NCBI RefSeq assembly: GCF_013032505.1
Contig: NZ_WQCG01000008.1
Location: forward strand, 62,001-126,000
Direction: 5' to 3'
Length of the DNA: 64,000 nt
From: Ruegeria atlantica
GTDB lineage: Bacteria; Pseudomonadota; Alphaproteobacteria; Rhodobacterales; Rhodobacteraceae
Part shown: positions 18,026 to 27,043 of the stretch, piece by piece
Layout of the letters: each line of letters starts with the position of its first letter
Position numbering within the stretch: position 1 is the first letter of the stretch
Made by a program: the position numbers and the translations under genes
The notes under the pieces: model-generated
Database searches by the model: none
What the model saw: the letters and a program-made list of their open reading frames with translations, nothing else
What the model was told of the DNA's origin: nothing

Positions 18026-18574
18026 TCACTCGGTAACGGTGACTTTTTTCATCACGTCCGGCTGGCCGATCACCGCGCCATTCTGACCCTCACCGCGTTT
18101 GATCGCGTCTACCACGTCCATGCCGCCGGTCACCTGACCAACAACCGTGTACTGGCCGTTCAGGAACGGGCCCGGTTCGAACATGATGAAAAACTGCGAG
18201 TTGGCGCTGTTGGGGTTTTGCGCCCGCGCCATGCCAACCACGCCCCGGTCAAATTCGAAGTCCGAAAATTCGGCCGGAAGGTCCGCACGGTCAGAACCGC
18301 CGGTGCCAGCGCGACGCAAATCTCCGCCCAGACGGCCATGCTCAACATCGCCGGTCTGAGCCATGAAGCCGTCGATCACGCGGTGAAACACCACGCCATC
18401 GTACTTCCCTTCATTGGCCAGGGCAGCGATTTGCTCGACATGTTTCGGGGCCAGATCATCGAACAGGTCGATAGTGACGGTGCCATTGGCCCCCTCACCT
18501 TCGATCTCGACCTCGAGGCCCGTGGCCAGCGCCGGGCTGGCCAACAAGGCAAAAGCAGCAGCCAGCTTATACAT
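18026..18574 (-). CDS. Exported cyclophilin-type peptidyl-prolyl isomerase
   Basis: 182 residues with a signal peptide (MYKLAAAFALLASPALA), so probably periplasmic. The cyclophilin core is visible: FHRVIDGFMAQTGD, then GVVGMARAQNPNSANSQFFIMF (which carries the catalytic Gln and Phe), and GQYTVVGQVTGGMDVVD. It speeds up folding at prolines. It starts 8 bases inside the end of the upstream cyclophilin gene, and the two proteins are alike over most of their length, so this pair looks like a tandem duplication with one copy for each compartment. Confidence 0.93.
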   Translation of the reverse strand: MYKLAAAFALLASPALATGLEVEIEGEGANGTVTIDLFDDLAPKHVEQIAALANEGKYDGVVFHRVIDGFMAQTGDVEHGRLGGDLRRAGTGGSDRADLPAEFSDFEFDRGVVGMARAQNPNSANSQFFIMFEPGPFLNGQYTVVGQVTGGMDVVDAIKRGEGQNGAVIGQPDVMKKVTVTE

Positions 18575-19073
18575 CGGCTGCCACCTTGACGCTGATCATG
18601 CGGTCAGGGCTCATCGGCGGCTCACCACGAACGATGGCGTCCACATGCTCCATCCCGTCGATGACGCGACCGTAAACGGTATACTGACCGTTCAGGAAGT
18701 GGTTGTCCTTGAAGTTGATGAAGAACTGCGAGTTGGCTGAATCCGGGCTCTGCGAACGGGCTGCACCCAGCGTGCCGCGGTCATGCGGCAGTTTCGAAAA
18801 TTCAGCCGGAACGTTCGGCAGAGAAGACCCGCCGGTACCCGCCATACGCAGGTTGAACCCGTCTTCCATGTCGCCGTGCTGAACATCGCCGGTCTGCGCC
18901 ATAAAACCGTCGATCACGCGGTGAAAGGCCACGTTGTCATACTCACCACTGCGCGCCAGTTCTTTCATGCGAGCGCTGTGCTGGGGCGCTACATCCGGCA
19001 ACAGCTCGATGACGACATTGCCGTCTTTGAGTTCGACGATGATTGTGTTTTCGGGATCCTTGATCTCGGCCAT
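18567..19073 (-). CDS. Cytosolic cyclophilin-type peptidyl-prolyl isomerase
   Basis: 168 residues from the ATG at 19073 (MAEIKDPENTIIVELKDG), chosen because AGGAGGG lies just upstream; the open frame extends 23 codons further but begins with a basic stretch and no ribosome site. Motifs match the downstream paralogue: FHRVIDGFMAQTGDVQHGD, GTLGAARSQSPDSANSQFFINF, and GQYTVYGRVIDGMEHVD. No signal peptide, so it should act in the cytosol. It lies divergent to pgk with 136 bp between. Confidence 0.94.
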   Translation of the reverse strand: MAEIKDPENTIIVELKDGNVVIELLPDVAPQHSARMKELARSGEYDNVAFHRVIDGFMAQTGDVQHGDMEDGFNLRMAGTGGSSLPNVPAEFSKLPHDRGTLGAARSQSPDSANSQFFINFKDNHFLNGQYTVYGRVIDGMEHVDAIVRGEPPMSPDRMISVKVAADV

Positions 19074-19209
19074 GAGGCCCTCCTGTCGTTTTATCTTGCG
19101 CAAATACCTATGCGCAGGGCGCGGGAATGCCAAGTGACGCATTGACCTGACGGCAAAATGCAGGAAAAGAACCGCCTAAGTCACTTTCATATTTGTCGAG
19201 GATTGCGCG

Positions 19210-20400
19210 ATGGGCTGGAAAACACTGGACGACATGGACCTGAACGGTAAACGCGTGCTGGTGCGCGTGGATATCAACGTGCCGGTAGTCGACGGCGTGG
19301 TGACCGACGCCACCCGTATCGAGCGCATCGTGCCGACTGTGAAGGACATTTTGGCCGCTGGCGGCAAGCCCATCCTGCTGGCGCATTTCGGACGCCCGGG
19401 CGGCGAACGTCGCCAAAACCTGTCGCTGAAGCAGCTTGTTCCGACGCTGGAGGCAGCCTTTGGGACCAAGGTTCGGTTTGGCGAAGACTGCGTGGGGATC
19501 GAGGCGGAAACAGCGGCAGCCAACCTCAGCGCTGGCGAAGTGCTATTGCTGGAAAACACGCGATTTCACGCGGCAGAAACCAAAAACAGCCATGAACTGG
19601 CTGCCGGCATGGCAAAGATGGGTGACGTCTATTGTAATGATGCCTTCTCGGCTGCGCACCGTGCGCACAGCTCGACTGAAGCACTGGCCCGGTTGCTGCC
19701 CGCCTGCGCGGGCCGCCTGATGCAGCAAGAGCTGAGTGCGTTGGAGGCCGCGCTAGGCGCGCCTAAACGCCCGGTTACTGCGGTTGTCGGCGGCGCCAAG
19801 GTTTCGACCAAGCTGGACCTGCTGGGCAACCTGATCGAAAAGGTGGATTACCTGGTCATCGGCGGGGGCATGGCGAACACCTTCCTCGTCGCGCAAGGCG
19901 TGAATGTCGGCAAGTCGCTGGCGGAAAGCGCGATGAAAGAAACCGCCGCCGAGATCCTGGCCAAGGCCGAAACGACCGGCTGCCAGATCGTCCTGCCTCG
20001 CGATGTCGTTGTCGCTGAAAAATTCGAGGCCGACGCCCCCAATCAGGTCCTTCCAGCCGATCAATGCCCTGCAGACGGCATGATCCTTGACGCTGGCCCC
20101 GAGACCGTAGCTGAAATCACCGCGATTTTTGCGAAGAGCCAAACACTCATCTGGAACGGTCCGCTCGGCGCGTTCGAAATTGAACCCTTTGATGCCGCGA
20201 CCAACGCAGCGGCCTTGAAAGCGGCCGAGTTGACAAGGTCGGGACAGCTTGTGTCGGTTGCGGGCGGCGGCGACACAGTTGCTGCGCTGAATGCGTCCGG
20301 TGCTGCGAGGGACTTTTCCTACATTTCGACCGCTGGGGGTGCCTTCCTGGAATGGATGGAAGGCAAAACGCTGCCCGGCGTTGCTGCGCTGGAACAGTAA
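19210..20400 (+). CDS. pgk: Phosphoglycerate kinase
   Basis: 396 residues, full length. Transfers phosphate between 1,3-bisphosphoglycerate and ADP in glycolysis and gluconeogenesis. Visible motifs: the N-terminal substrate loop [46 protein letters not shown] (here [15 protein letters not shown]), and the nucleotide domain [15 protein letters not shown], ending with [16 protein letters not shown] and [18 protein letters not shown]. The ATG follows GGATTGCGCG; its promoter lies in the gap shared with the cyclophilin genes. Confidence 0.97.
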   Translation: MGWKTLDDMDLNGKRVLVRVDINVPVVDGVVTDATRIERIVPTVKDILAAGGKPILLAHFGRPGGERRQNLSLKQLVPTLEAAFGTKVRFGEDCVGIEAETAAANLSAGEVLLLENTRFHAAETKNSHELAAGMAKMGDVYCNDAFSAAHRAHSSTEALARLLPACAGRLMQQELSALEAALGAPKRPVTAVVGGAKVSTKLDLLGNLIEKVDYLVIGGGMANTFLVAQGVNVGKSLAESAMKETAAEILAKAETTGCQIVLPRDVVVAEKFEADAPNQVLPADQCPADGMILDAGPETVAEITAIFAKSQTLIWNGPLGAFEIEPFDAATNAAALKAAELTRSGQLVSVAGGGDTVAALNASGAARDFSYISTAGGAFLEWMEGKTLPGVAALEQ

Positions 20401-20465
20401 CGCCCCTTTTGTCTGGTAATCGGCGTTCATGGTACAATACCCCTTAAACCGGGAGATGATCTGCC

Positions 20466-20810
20466 ATGAAAGCCGTTGCCGCCCTTACTGTCATGCTTCT
20501 GCCTTCTGCTGCGTTCGCTCAATCACACTGCGACGGGCACACACAGCTCGATCTCAATTTTTGCGCCAAAGAGAAATGGGAATCGGCAGATCAGGAGCTG
20601 AACCGCCTGTGGTCTGAGATCAAGCCAATCTCCGACGCGCGCGGTGACGGGCGGCCCCTTCTGACCGAACAACGCGCCTGGTTGAAACGCCGTGACGCAA
20701 CCTGCGACCCAGAACTTGACAGCGACGGCAGTGCGGCACCGATGTTCTACTGGGCCTGCATGGAAGAACAGACCTTAACGCGTAATCAAGCGCTTGAATC
20801 CTGGCGCTGA
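20466..20810 (+). CDS. LprI-like (DUF1311) exported protein
   Basis: 114 residues with a signal peptide (MKAVAALTVMLLPSAAFAQ). The mature part carries the DUF1311/LprI pattern: two Cys-containing motifs (SHCDGHTQLDLNFCAKEKW, then CDPELD and YWACMEEQT) and LLTEQRAWLKRRDATCD, which matches the family's conserved W-rich segment. Mycobacterial LprI inhibits lysozyme; whether this small protein does the same is not known. ATG follows CGGGAGA. Confidence 0.85.
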   Translation: MKAVAALTVMLLPSAAFAQSHCDGHTQLDLNFCAKEKWESADQELNRLWSEIKPISDARGDGRPLLTEQRAWLKRRDATCDPELDSDGSAAPMFYWACMEEQTLTRNQALESWR

Positions 20811-20923
20811 GGGTCCCGCCAAATAGTGCGGCATCACCGGACTATCATATTTATTCGTCGATCTTCAAAAAGTGCGAATCAAGGGATTCACAAGCCGAAT
20901 CACCTGTGACATAGTGTTGGCAG

Positions 20924-21274
20924 ATGTCCGAAAAGGGCACGTTTAGAGGCAGACTTCATACGGCGGTAAACAGAGTGTCCCGTTCCCATCGGCCCGGTTT
21001 GGGCGCAGTTGCATTTTTCATGGTGGCTTTCATGCTGGGTGTTTATTTCACCTTCGCCGCCGTGCAGGGTGATTATGGCCTGTTCCGGCGGGTCGAGATT
21101 GCAGCGGAACGGGACGCCCTGTCGCGCGACTTGGCTAAACTGGACGCCGAGATCGCCGAGATGGAAAACCTGACGCGTCGCCTTTCGGACAACTATCTGG
21201 ATCTGGACCTTTTGGATCAGCAGGCACGGTCCGTGCTGGGCATGATCCGCTCGGATGAAATCGTCATTCGCTGA
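20924..21274 (+). CDS. FtsB/DivIC-like septum formation initiator
   Basis: 116 residues. A cytosolic N-terminus of about 25 residues, one membrane segment (GAVAFFMVAFMLGVYFTFAAV, about residues 27-47), then a short coiled coil with RDALSRDLAKLDAEIAEMENLTRRL. This arrangement fits the septum formation initiator family, which joins FtsL and FtsQ in the divisome. It is directly upstream of pdhA with 157 bp between, an order often seen in Rhodobacterales. Confidence 0.9.
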   Translation: MSEKGTFRGRLHTAVNRVSRSHRPGLGAVAFFMVAFMLGVYFTFAAVQGDYGLFRRVEIAAERDALSRDLAKLDAEIAEMENLTRRLSDNYLDLDLLDQQARSVLGMIRSDEIVIR

Positions 21275-21383
21275 TCCTGGCATCGATGCCAACCCAATTT
21301 AACCTTATGATCACGCGCTGAATTCTGCCCGGCCGGACGCTGCGTCACATTTCCCCTCGCCAGAAAGCAGGAAATGCTTTAAG

Positions 21384-21407
21384 AGATAGTTTAACGCTAA
21401 ACTATCT
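21384..21407. promoter_or_regulatory. Palindromic operator upstream of pdhA
   Basis: Perfect inverted repeat with 10-bp arms (AGATAGTTTA, spacer ACGC, TAAACTATCT), centred about 37 nt before the pdhA ATG. It shares the core TAGTTTA-N4-TAAACTA with the lpdA site at 4706-4731. The position so close to the start codon would suit a repressor that blocks RNA polymerase or early transcription. Confidence 0.75.
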
Positions 21408-21431
21408 TGCCGAGAGGGGGAGATCGCCACT

Positions 21432-22421
21432 ATGGCTGCGCGAAAAACCACAAAGAAACCAAATGTTTCTGCGGAAGAACTTACCGAATACTACCGTGAG
21501 ATGCTGCTGATCCGCCGATTCGAGGAAAAGGCCGGTCAGCTCTACGGCATGGGTCTTATTGGCGGTTTCTGCCACCTCTACATCGGCCAAGAGGCCGTTG
21601 TTGTCGGCCTCGAAGCGGCCGCTGAAGAAGGTGACAAGCGCATCACATCGTACCGCGACCACGGTCACATGCTGGCCTGCGGCATGGATCCGGGCGGTGT
21701 GATGGCCGAGCTGACCGGGCGCGTTGGCGGACTGTCCAAGGGCAAGGGTGGCTCGATGCACATGTTCTCGAAAGAGAAGCATTTCTATGGTGGCCACGGC
21801 ATCGTTGGTGCACAGGTTCCGCTGGGTGCCGGTCTGGCATTTGCCGACAAGTACAAAGGCAACGGACGCGTGACATTCACTTATTTCGGTGACGGCGCCG
21901 CGAACCAGGGCCAGGTCTATGAAACCTTCAACATGGCCGCCCTGTGGGACCTGCCGGTTGTGTTCGTGATCGAGAACAACCAATACGCCATGGGCACCGC
22001 GCAGGCGCGATCGACCTCGACCAAGGATATCTACCACCGCGGCGAAGCGTTCGGCATCCCGGGTGAGATCGTCAACGGTATGGATGTACTGGCAGTCAAA
22101 GCGGCTGGCGAAAAGGCTGTTGCACACTGTCGTGCGGGCAAAGGCCCCTATATCCTCGAGATCAAGACCTACCGCTATCGCGGCCACTCGATGTCCGACC
22201 CGGCCAAGTACCGCACCCGCGAAGAGGTTCAGAAAGTCCGCGAACAAAGCGATCCTATCGAACACGTGCGCGAGCTGCTGCTGACCGGCAAACACGCGAC
22301 CGAGGATGATCTGAAGGCGATCGACAAAGAGATCAAAGAGATCGTCAATCAGGCCGCCGAATTCTCAAAAGAAAGCCCCGAGCCTTCCGTCGAAGAGCTC
22401 TGGACCGACATTTACGCCTGA
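21432..22421 (+). CDS. pdhA: Pyruvate dehydrogenase E1 component, alpha subunit
   Basis: 329 residues. Thiamine-diphosphate-dependent decarboxylation of pyruvate, with the beta subunit, as an alpha2-beta2 tetramer. The thiamine-diphosphate motif GDGAANQGQVYETFNMAALWDLP is at about residues 154-176 with the closing NN of VIENNQY. Other family motifs are GQEAVVVGLEAA, TSYRDHGHMLACG and the phosphorylation-loop region YRYRGHSMSDPAKYRTREEV. The first gene of pdhABC, with 15 bp to pdhB. Ribosome site GAGAGGGGGAGA overlaps the 3' side of the operator region. Confidence 0.97.
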   Translation: MAARKTTKKPNVSAEELTEYYREMLLIRRFEEKAGQLYGMGLIGGFCHLYIGQEAVVVGLEAAAEEGDKRITSYRDHGHMLACGMDPGGVMAELTGRVGGLSKGKGGSMHMFSKEKHFYGGHGIVGAQVPLGAGLAFADKYKGNGRVTFTYFGDGAANQGQVYETFNMAALWDLPVVFVIENNQYAMGTAQARSTSTKDIYHRGEAFGIPGEIVNGMDVLAVKAAGEKAVAHCRAGKGPYILEIKTYRYRGHSMSDPAKYRTREEVQKVREQSDPIEHVRELLLTGKHATEDDLKAIDKEIKEIVNQAAEFSKESPEPSVEELWTDIYA

Positions 22422-22436
22422 GAGGACGAATAAGAC

Positions 22437-23810
22437 ATGGCAACCGAAATTCTCATGCCCGCCCTTTCGCCCACGATGGAAGAAGGCACATTGGCCAAAT
22501 GGCTGGTCAAGGAAGGCGACACTGTATCAAGCGGCGACATCATGGCCGAGATCGAAACCGACAAGGCGACGATGGAATTCGAAGCCGTCGATGAAGGCAT
22601 CGTCGGTAAGATCCTGATCGCTGAGGGCACCGAAGGGGTGAAGGTGAACACCCCTATCGCGGTGCTAGTTGAAGAAGGCGAAGACGCCTCTGCCATTCCG
22701 GCGGCTGCACCCGCAGCCGCGGCGGTGGCCGAGGCCGCCCCAGCGGCGGCAGAGGCCCCCGCCCCTGTCGCAGCTGCTCCTGCCGCACCGAAGGTGGACT
22801 TGTCTCCGGACTGGCCGGCAGATGCGCCGATGGAACAGCAGACCGTGCGTGAAGCCTTGCGCGATGCGATGGCCGAAGAAATGCGCAGCGACGAAGATGT
22901 TTACCTGATGGGCGAAGAAGTCGCTGAGTATCAGGGCGCCTACAAGATCAGCCAAGGTATGTTGGACGAGTTCGGCAGCAAGCGGGTCATCGACACCCCG
23001 ATCACCGAACACGGCTTTGCCGGCATCGCCGTCGGATCCGCCATGGCCGGACTGAAACCGATTGTCGAGTTCATGACCTTCAACTTCGCCATGCAGGCGA
23101 TTGACCAGATCATCAACTCGGCGGCCAAGACGCTCTATATGTCCGGTGGCCAGATGGGTTGCCCTATCGTGTTCCGTGGTCCAAACGGCGCGGCCGCGCG
23201 CGTGGCCGCTCAGCACAGCCAGGATTACGCGGCGTGGTATATGCAAATCCCCGGTCTCAAGGTGGTGATGCCCTATTCCGCCGCTGACGCCAAAGGTCTG
23301 CTGAAATCGGCAATTCGCGATCCCAACCCGGTTGTATTTCTGGAAAATGAAATCCTCTACGGTCGCTCTTTCGACATGCCGCAGGTGGATGACCTTACGA
23401 TTCCGCTGGGCAAAGCACGCATCTGGCGCGAAGGCTCGGACGTGACAATCGTCAGCTTTGGTATCGGCATGCAATACGCGCTTGAAGCAGCTGACAAACT
23501 GGCTGAGGAAGGCATCAGCGCCGAGGTTATCGACTTGCGCACGATCCGTCCGATGGATACCGGCGCGATCATTAACTCGGTGATGAAGACCAACCGTTTG
23601 GTGACAGTCGAAGAAGGCTGGCCGCAAGGCTCTGTCGGCGGATACATCTCGTCCGTCGTGATTCAAGAGGCTTTCGACTATCTGGATGCGCCTGTCATCA
23701 ACTGCACCGGCAAGGATGTCCCGATGCCTTACGCCGCAAACCTGGAAAAACTGGCCCTGATCACAACCGAAGAAGTGATCGCCGCCGTCAAACAAGTGAC
23801 CTACCGGTAA
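22437..23810 (+). CDS. pdhB: Pyruvate dehydrogenase E1 component, beta subunit, with lipoyl domain
   Basis: 457 residues: an N-terminal lipoyl domain (residues 1-80, lipoyl Lys in [10 protein letters not shown]), an Ala/Pro linker (about 85-118), and a transketolase-type E1-beta domain (about 135-457: [20 protein letters not shown], then [25 protein letters not shown], and [12 protein letters not shown]). A lipoyl domain on E1-beta is a known feature of alphaproteobacterial complexes. The lipoyl domain is nearly identical to that of pdhC next door, at the DNA level too. Confidence 0.97.
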   Translation: MATEILMPALSPTMEEGTLAKWLVKEGDTVSSGDIMAEIETDKATMEFEAVDEGIVGKILIAEGTEGVKVNTPIAVLVEEGEDASAIPAAAPAAAAVAEAAPAAAEAPAPVAAAPAAPKVDLSPDWPADAPMEQQTVREALRDAMAEEMRSDEDVYLMGEEVAEYQGAYKISQGMLDEFGSKRVIDTPITEHGFAGIAVGSAMAGLKPIVEFMTFNFAMQAIDQIINSAAKTLYMSGGQMGCPIVFRGPNGAAARVAAQHSQDYAAWYMQIPGLKVVMPYSAADAKGLLKSAIRDPNPVVFLENEILYGRSFDMPQVDDLTIPLGKARIWREGSDVTIVSFGIGMQYALEAADKLAEEGISAEVIDLRTIRPMDTGAIINSVMKTNRLVTVEEGWPQGSVGGYISSVVIQEAFDYLDAPVINCTGKDVPMPYAANLEKLALITTEEVIAAVKQVTYR

Positions 23811-23824
23811 GGAGCGACAGACAG

Positions 23825-25135
23825 ATGCCTACAGAAATTCTGATGCCCGCCCTGTCACCGACCATGGAGGAAGGCACGCTGGCCAAGTGGCTGGTCAAGG
23901 AAGGCGATACCGTCTCGTCCGGCGACCTGCTGGCCGAGATTGAAACCGACAAGGCCACGATGGAATTCGAGGCCGTTGACGAAGGCGTGGTAGGAAAGAT
24001 CCTGATCCCTGAGGGCACCGAAGGGGTCAAAGTCAACACTGCCATTGCGGTGCTGCTGGAAGATGGCGAAAGCGCGGATGACATTGCCGCAGCCCCTGCC
24101 GCTGCGCCGACGGCTGCTCCTGCTGCCGCAGCGGGCAACGAGGTTGCCGCGCCTGCGGCACCCGAGGCGCCCGCCCCTGCTCCGGCTGCTCCGGCCAAGG
24201 CGGATGGTGGTCGGATCTTCGCATCTCCGCTGGCCCGCCGTATCGCGGCCCAGAAAGGTCTGGATCTGGCGCAGATCGCTGGTTCTGGCCCACATGGGCG
24301 GATCGTGAAAGCAGATGTCGAAGGCGCAACTGCAACTGCCCCGGCTCCGGCTGCCGCATCCGCACCCGCCGATGCTGCACCAGCAGCCGCTGCAGCTCCG
24401 GCCGGTCCGTCCGCGGATGCTGTTGCCCGGATGTACGAAGGTCGCGACTACGAAGAGATCAAGCTTGACGGGATGCGCAAGACCATCGCTGCCCGCCTTT
24501 CCGAGGCCAAGCAGACGATCCCGCATTTCTACCTGCGCCGCGATATCAAGCTGGACGCGCTGCTCAAGTTCCGCAGCCAGCTGAACAAGCAGTTGGAAGG
24601 CCGCGGCGTAAAGTTGAGCGTCAACGACTTCATCATCAAGGCTGTCGCCAACGCGCTGCAACAGGTTCCCGAATGTAACGCCGTCTGGGCCGGTGACCGG
24701 GTTCTGCAACTTAAACCCTCGGACGTGGCTGTCGCAGTCGCCATTGAAGGCGGTTTGTTTACTCCGGTTCTGCAGGACGCCGACACTAAATCGCTATCCG
24801 CATTGTCGACCGAGATGAAGGATCTTGCCGGGCGTGCCCGCGAGCGTAAGTTGGCCCCGCATGAATATCAGGGCGGCACATTCGCGGTCTCGAACCTTGG
24901 TATGTTCGGTATCGACAATTTCGACGCCATCGTGAACCCGCCGCACGCGGGCATCTTGGCAGTGGGAACCGGGCTGAAAAAACCGGTTGTCGGAGATGAC
25001 GGTGAACTGACAGTAGCTACGGTTATGTCGGTCACAATGTCTGTCGATCACCGGGTTATTGACGGTGCGCTTGGCGCCCAGTTGCTGCAAGCCATTGTGG
25101 AAAACCTGGAAAACCCGATGGTCATGCTGGCCTAA
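23825..25135 (+). CDS. pdhC: Dihydrolipoyllysine acetyltransferase (E2)
   Basis: 436 residues. One N-terminal lipoyl domain (1-80), an Ala/Pro linker, the peripheral subunit-binding domain ([35 protein letters not shown], about 137-171), a second Ala/Pro linker, and the catalytic acyltransferase domain, with the active-site histidine and aspartate in [14 protein letters not shown] near the C-terminus. It forms the core of the pyruvate dehydrogenase complex, moving acetyl groups from E1 to CoA. The third gene of the operon, 14 bp behind pdhB. Confidence 0.97.
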   Translation: MPTEILMPALSPTMEEGTLAKWLVKEGDTVSSGDLLAEIETDKATMEFEAVDEGVVGKILIPEGTEGVKVNTAIAVLLEDGESADDIAAAPAAAPTAAPAAAAGNEVAAPAAPEAPAPAPAAPAKADGGRIFASPLARRIAAQKGLDLAQIAGSGPHGRIVKADVEGATATAPAPAAASAPADAAPAAAAAPAGPSADAVARMYEGRDYEEIKLDGMRKTIAARLSEAKQTIPHFYLRRDIKLDALLKFRSQLNKQLEGRGVKLSVNDFIIKAVANALQQVPECNAVWAGDRVLQLKPSDVAVAVAIEGGLFTPVLQDADTKSLSALSTEMKDLAGRARERKLAPHEYQGGTFAVSNLGMFGIDNFDAIVNPPHAGILAVGTGLKKPVVGDDGELTVATVMSVTMSVDHRVIDGALGAQLLQAIVENLENPMVMLA

Positions 25136-25176
25136 GAAAAAATTAGGGCCGCGCCGATACCAGACCGGCGCGGCCC
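25136..25176 (-). terminator. Strong hairpin after pdhC with the U-tract on the minus strand
   Basis: 11-bp perfect stem (GGGCCGCGCCG with CGGCGCGGCCC). The T-run is on the minus-strand side, so classical termination would act on transcripts from the right (read-through from cysE). For pdhABC the hairpin would protect the 3' end rather than terminate. Confidence 0.6.
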
Positions 25177-25283
25177 AACCAGATCACAACCGTCATGTGA
25201 GCGCTTGTGATCACCACGCGCGTTGCGCGGACGCCTACCGTAAACCACCTTGTCTGAATGAAAATCACGGACACAGGTGCCCT

Positions 25284-25520
25284 ATGACTTCTACCTATTC
25301 GATAAAGTTCTTGCTGGTTGCAGCCCTTGTGTTTGGTATGCCGGCGGTTGCGGCGGCGAAGCCCAATACCTATCCGGGTGAACATTCCGCCTTCGTTTCT
25401 GATCCAGCCGAAACGGCTAAACGTGAAGCTGAACGCGCGAAAAGGAAAGAAGAACGAAAAAAGCGGCGTGAAGAACAGCGGCGCAGGCGGTCGATCAAAA
25501 AGAACGACCGCTTGAACTGA
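25284..25520 (+). CDS. Small exported basic protein of unknown function
   Basis: 78 residues from the ATG at 25284. A signal peptide (MTSTYSIKFLLVAALVFGMPAVAAA) is followed by about 25 neutral residues (KPNTYPGEHSAFVSDPAE) and a highly charged helical tail (about residues 45-78) with many Arg, Lys and Glu. I do not recognize a family. The gene sits between pdhC and the convergent cysE, with 6 bp to cysE, and has no strong ribosome site, so its expression is uncertain. Confidence 0.6.
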   Translation: MTSTYSIKFLLVAALVFGMPAVAAAKPNTYPGEHSAFVSDPAETAKREAERAKRKEERKKRREEQRRRRSIKKNDRLN

Positions 25521-25526
25521 CTTGAG

Positions 25527-26336
25527 TTACTGGTCTTTGCCCAGCATGTGATCCATCGAGATCGAGGGTTGATCGCACCCGGCCTCTCCGACGATCTTGG
25601 CCGGTATTCCGGCCACGGTTTTGCATGCCGGCACTTCCTGCAGTACGACCGAGCCTGCAGCGATACGACTGCAATGGCCAACTACGATATTGCCCAGAAC
25701 CTTGGCACCCGCTCCGATCAGCACGCCATCGCCAATCGTGGGGTGGCGCTGTTCTTCTTCCTTGCCGGTCCCGCCAAGGGTCACCGAATGCAACATCGAG
25801 ACGTTGTCGCCAACGATCGCCGTTTCGCCAATCACGATCGAATGCGCGTGGTCGATCATGATACCTTTCCCGATCTTTGCCGCGGGGTGGATATCAATCC
25901 CGAAAATCTCGGACGAGCGCATCTGAAAGAAGTACGCCAGATCATAACGCCCCTTGCGCCACAACCAGTGCCCCACGCGATAGGCTTGCATCGCCTGATA
26001 CCCTTTGAAGTAAAGGATTGGCTGCAACAGGCGGTGGCAGGCCGGGTCGCGTTCGTAGACGGCCATCAAATCCGCGCGCGCAGCTTCGAGCAGTGCGGGG
26101 TCGTCGGCATAGGCTTCGTCCACGATCTCGCGCAGCACCATCATCGACATTTCGTTCGAGCACAGTTTGGCCGCAATCCGGTAGGACAGCGCCCGTTCCA
26201 GGCTGCGGTGGTGCAAGATACAGGCGTGAACCAGCCCACCCATCAAAGGCTCGATCTCAACTGCAGACTGAGCTTCGGCGGTGATGCGATCCCAAACAGG
26301 GTCGACGGGGGTCACGTGGCTGCGCGTTTCGAACAT
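25527..26336 (-). CDS. cysE: Serine O-acetyltransferase
   Basis: Makes O-acetylserine from serine and acetyl-CoA, the first committed step of cysteine synthesis. 269 residues: N-terminal all-helical domain (DPVWDRITAEAQSAVEIEPLMGGL), then a C-terminal left-handed beta helix with hexapeptide repeats (GVLIGAGAKVLGNIVVG, CSRIAAGSVVLQEVP). Active-site DIHPAAKIGKGIMIDHAHSIVIG is intact. Cysteine feedback binds near the C-terminal tail in known enzymes; the tail here is about 15 residues. AGGATG upstream supports the ATG. Confidence 0.96.
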   Translation of the reverse strand: MFETRSHVTPVDPVWDRITAEAQSAVEIEPLMGGLVHACILHHRSLERALSYRIAAKLCSNEMSMMVLREIVDEAYADDPALLEAARADLMAVYERDPACHRLLQPILYFKGYQAMQAYRVGHWLWRKGRYDLAYFFQMRSSEIFGIDIHPAAKIGKGIMIDHAHSIVIGETAIVGDNVSMLHSVTLGGTGKEEEQRHPTIGDGVLIGAGAKVLGNIVVGHCSRIAAGSVVLQEVPACKTVAGIPAKIVGEAGCDQPSISMDHMLGKDQ

Positions 26337-26420
26337 GGCTTTTCATCCTTTGCTGCGCCTAGAATGCCATTTAGTGGCAAAAACGCCAAACGCAAACCCG
26401 TGATCGACAGGGCAACGAAA

Positions 26421-26759
26421 ATGAATGAGACGCAGGTGGAGGATTTCAAAGACCGTATCCGTGCACGATTGGACGAGTTGGCGCAGCATTCCGTCCTTGG
26501 AACCGAGGCGCAGGCGGTGGTTGAACTGGACCAGCAAGCTGTCGGGCGGCTAAGCCGGATGGACGCCCTGCAAAATCAGGCAATGGCTAAGGCTCAGCAA
26601 GCAAATCGGGATATCGAAACACGCCGATTGACGGCAGCCCTGACCCGGATTGACGACGGTGAATTCGGTTATTGCGAAGATTGCGGCGAAGGGATTCCGG
26701 TGGCTCGCCTGAACCTTGACCCGGCTGCCAGCAAGTGCGTCAGCTGTGCTTCCGGGTAA
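26421..26759 (+). CDS. DksA/TraR C4-type zinc finger protein
   Basis: 112 residues from the ATG at 26421, which has AGGGCAACGAAA before it. A helical N-terminal part (MNETQVEDFKDRIRARLDE) is followed by a C-terminal C4 zinc finger: YCEDCGEGIPVARL then CVSCAS. The DksA coiled-coil tip (an acidic DxxDxA motif) is replaced by RMDALQNQAMAK, so the protein is a short relative, not DksA itself. It may bind RNA polymerase in the secondary channel. Its 3' end overlaps the convergent gene by 20 bp. Confidence 0.88.
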   Translation: MNETQVEDFKDRIRARLDELAQHSVLGTEAQAVVELDQQAVGRLSRMDALQNQAMAKAQQANRDIETRRLTAALTRIDDGEFGYCEDCGEGIPVARLNLDPAASKCVSCASG

Positions 26760-27036
26760 CGTGAAAATGAACCAGACACCGCAAAACCATCTCAAAACAC
26801 TGACAGTATTGCATGTCGTCAAAACTGGGCTCATCGGCCAAGGGCCGGGTTCGAGCCGCCGTCATCAAAGACCCATTGCCGAAAAGCGGGTGCAATTGCC
26901 CAAACTGGCCGACAAAAGTGTCGGCCAGTTCAGCTTCGTTGATCATTCTGGCGCACAGGTGTTCCCGTTCGGCCGACGGCACGTTCAGCAACGCGCGCGC
27001 CGCAGCACTTACATCGCCATGTAGAACAGGACGCAT
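26740..27036 (-). CDS. Conserved small protein downstream of the GTA cluster (DUF7742-like)
   Basis: 98 residues from the ATG at 27036 (MRPVLHGDVSAAARALLNVP), 7 bp after the end of the GTA gp15 gene. Motifs HLCARMINEAELADTFV and LHPLFGNGSLMTAA resemble a small protein that follows GTA clusters in many Rhodobacterales. No biochemical role is known. It seems co-transcribed with the GTA genes; whether it is part of the particle is not clear. Its 3' end overlaps the DksA-like gene's 3' end. Confidence 0.72.
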   Translation of the reverse strand: MRPVLHGDVSAAARALLNVPSAEREHLCARMINEAELADTFVGQFGQLHPLFGNGSLMTAARTRPLADEPSFDDMQYCQCFEMVLRCLVHFHVTRKHS

Positions 27037-27043
27037 GTGTGCC

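Noticed and set aside
22665..23795. 376-codon open frame antisense to pdhB
   Set aside because: Same shadow effect; the sequence lacks any domain pattern.
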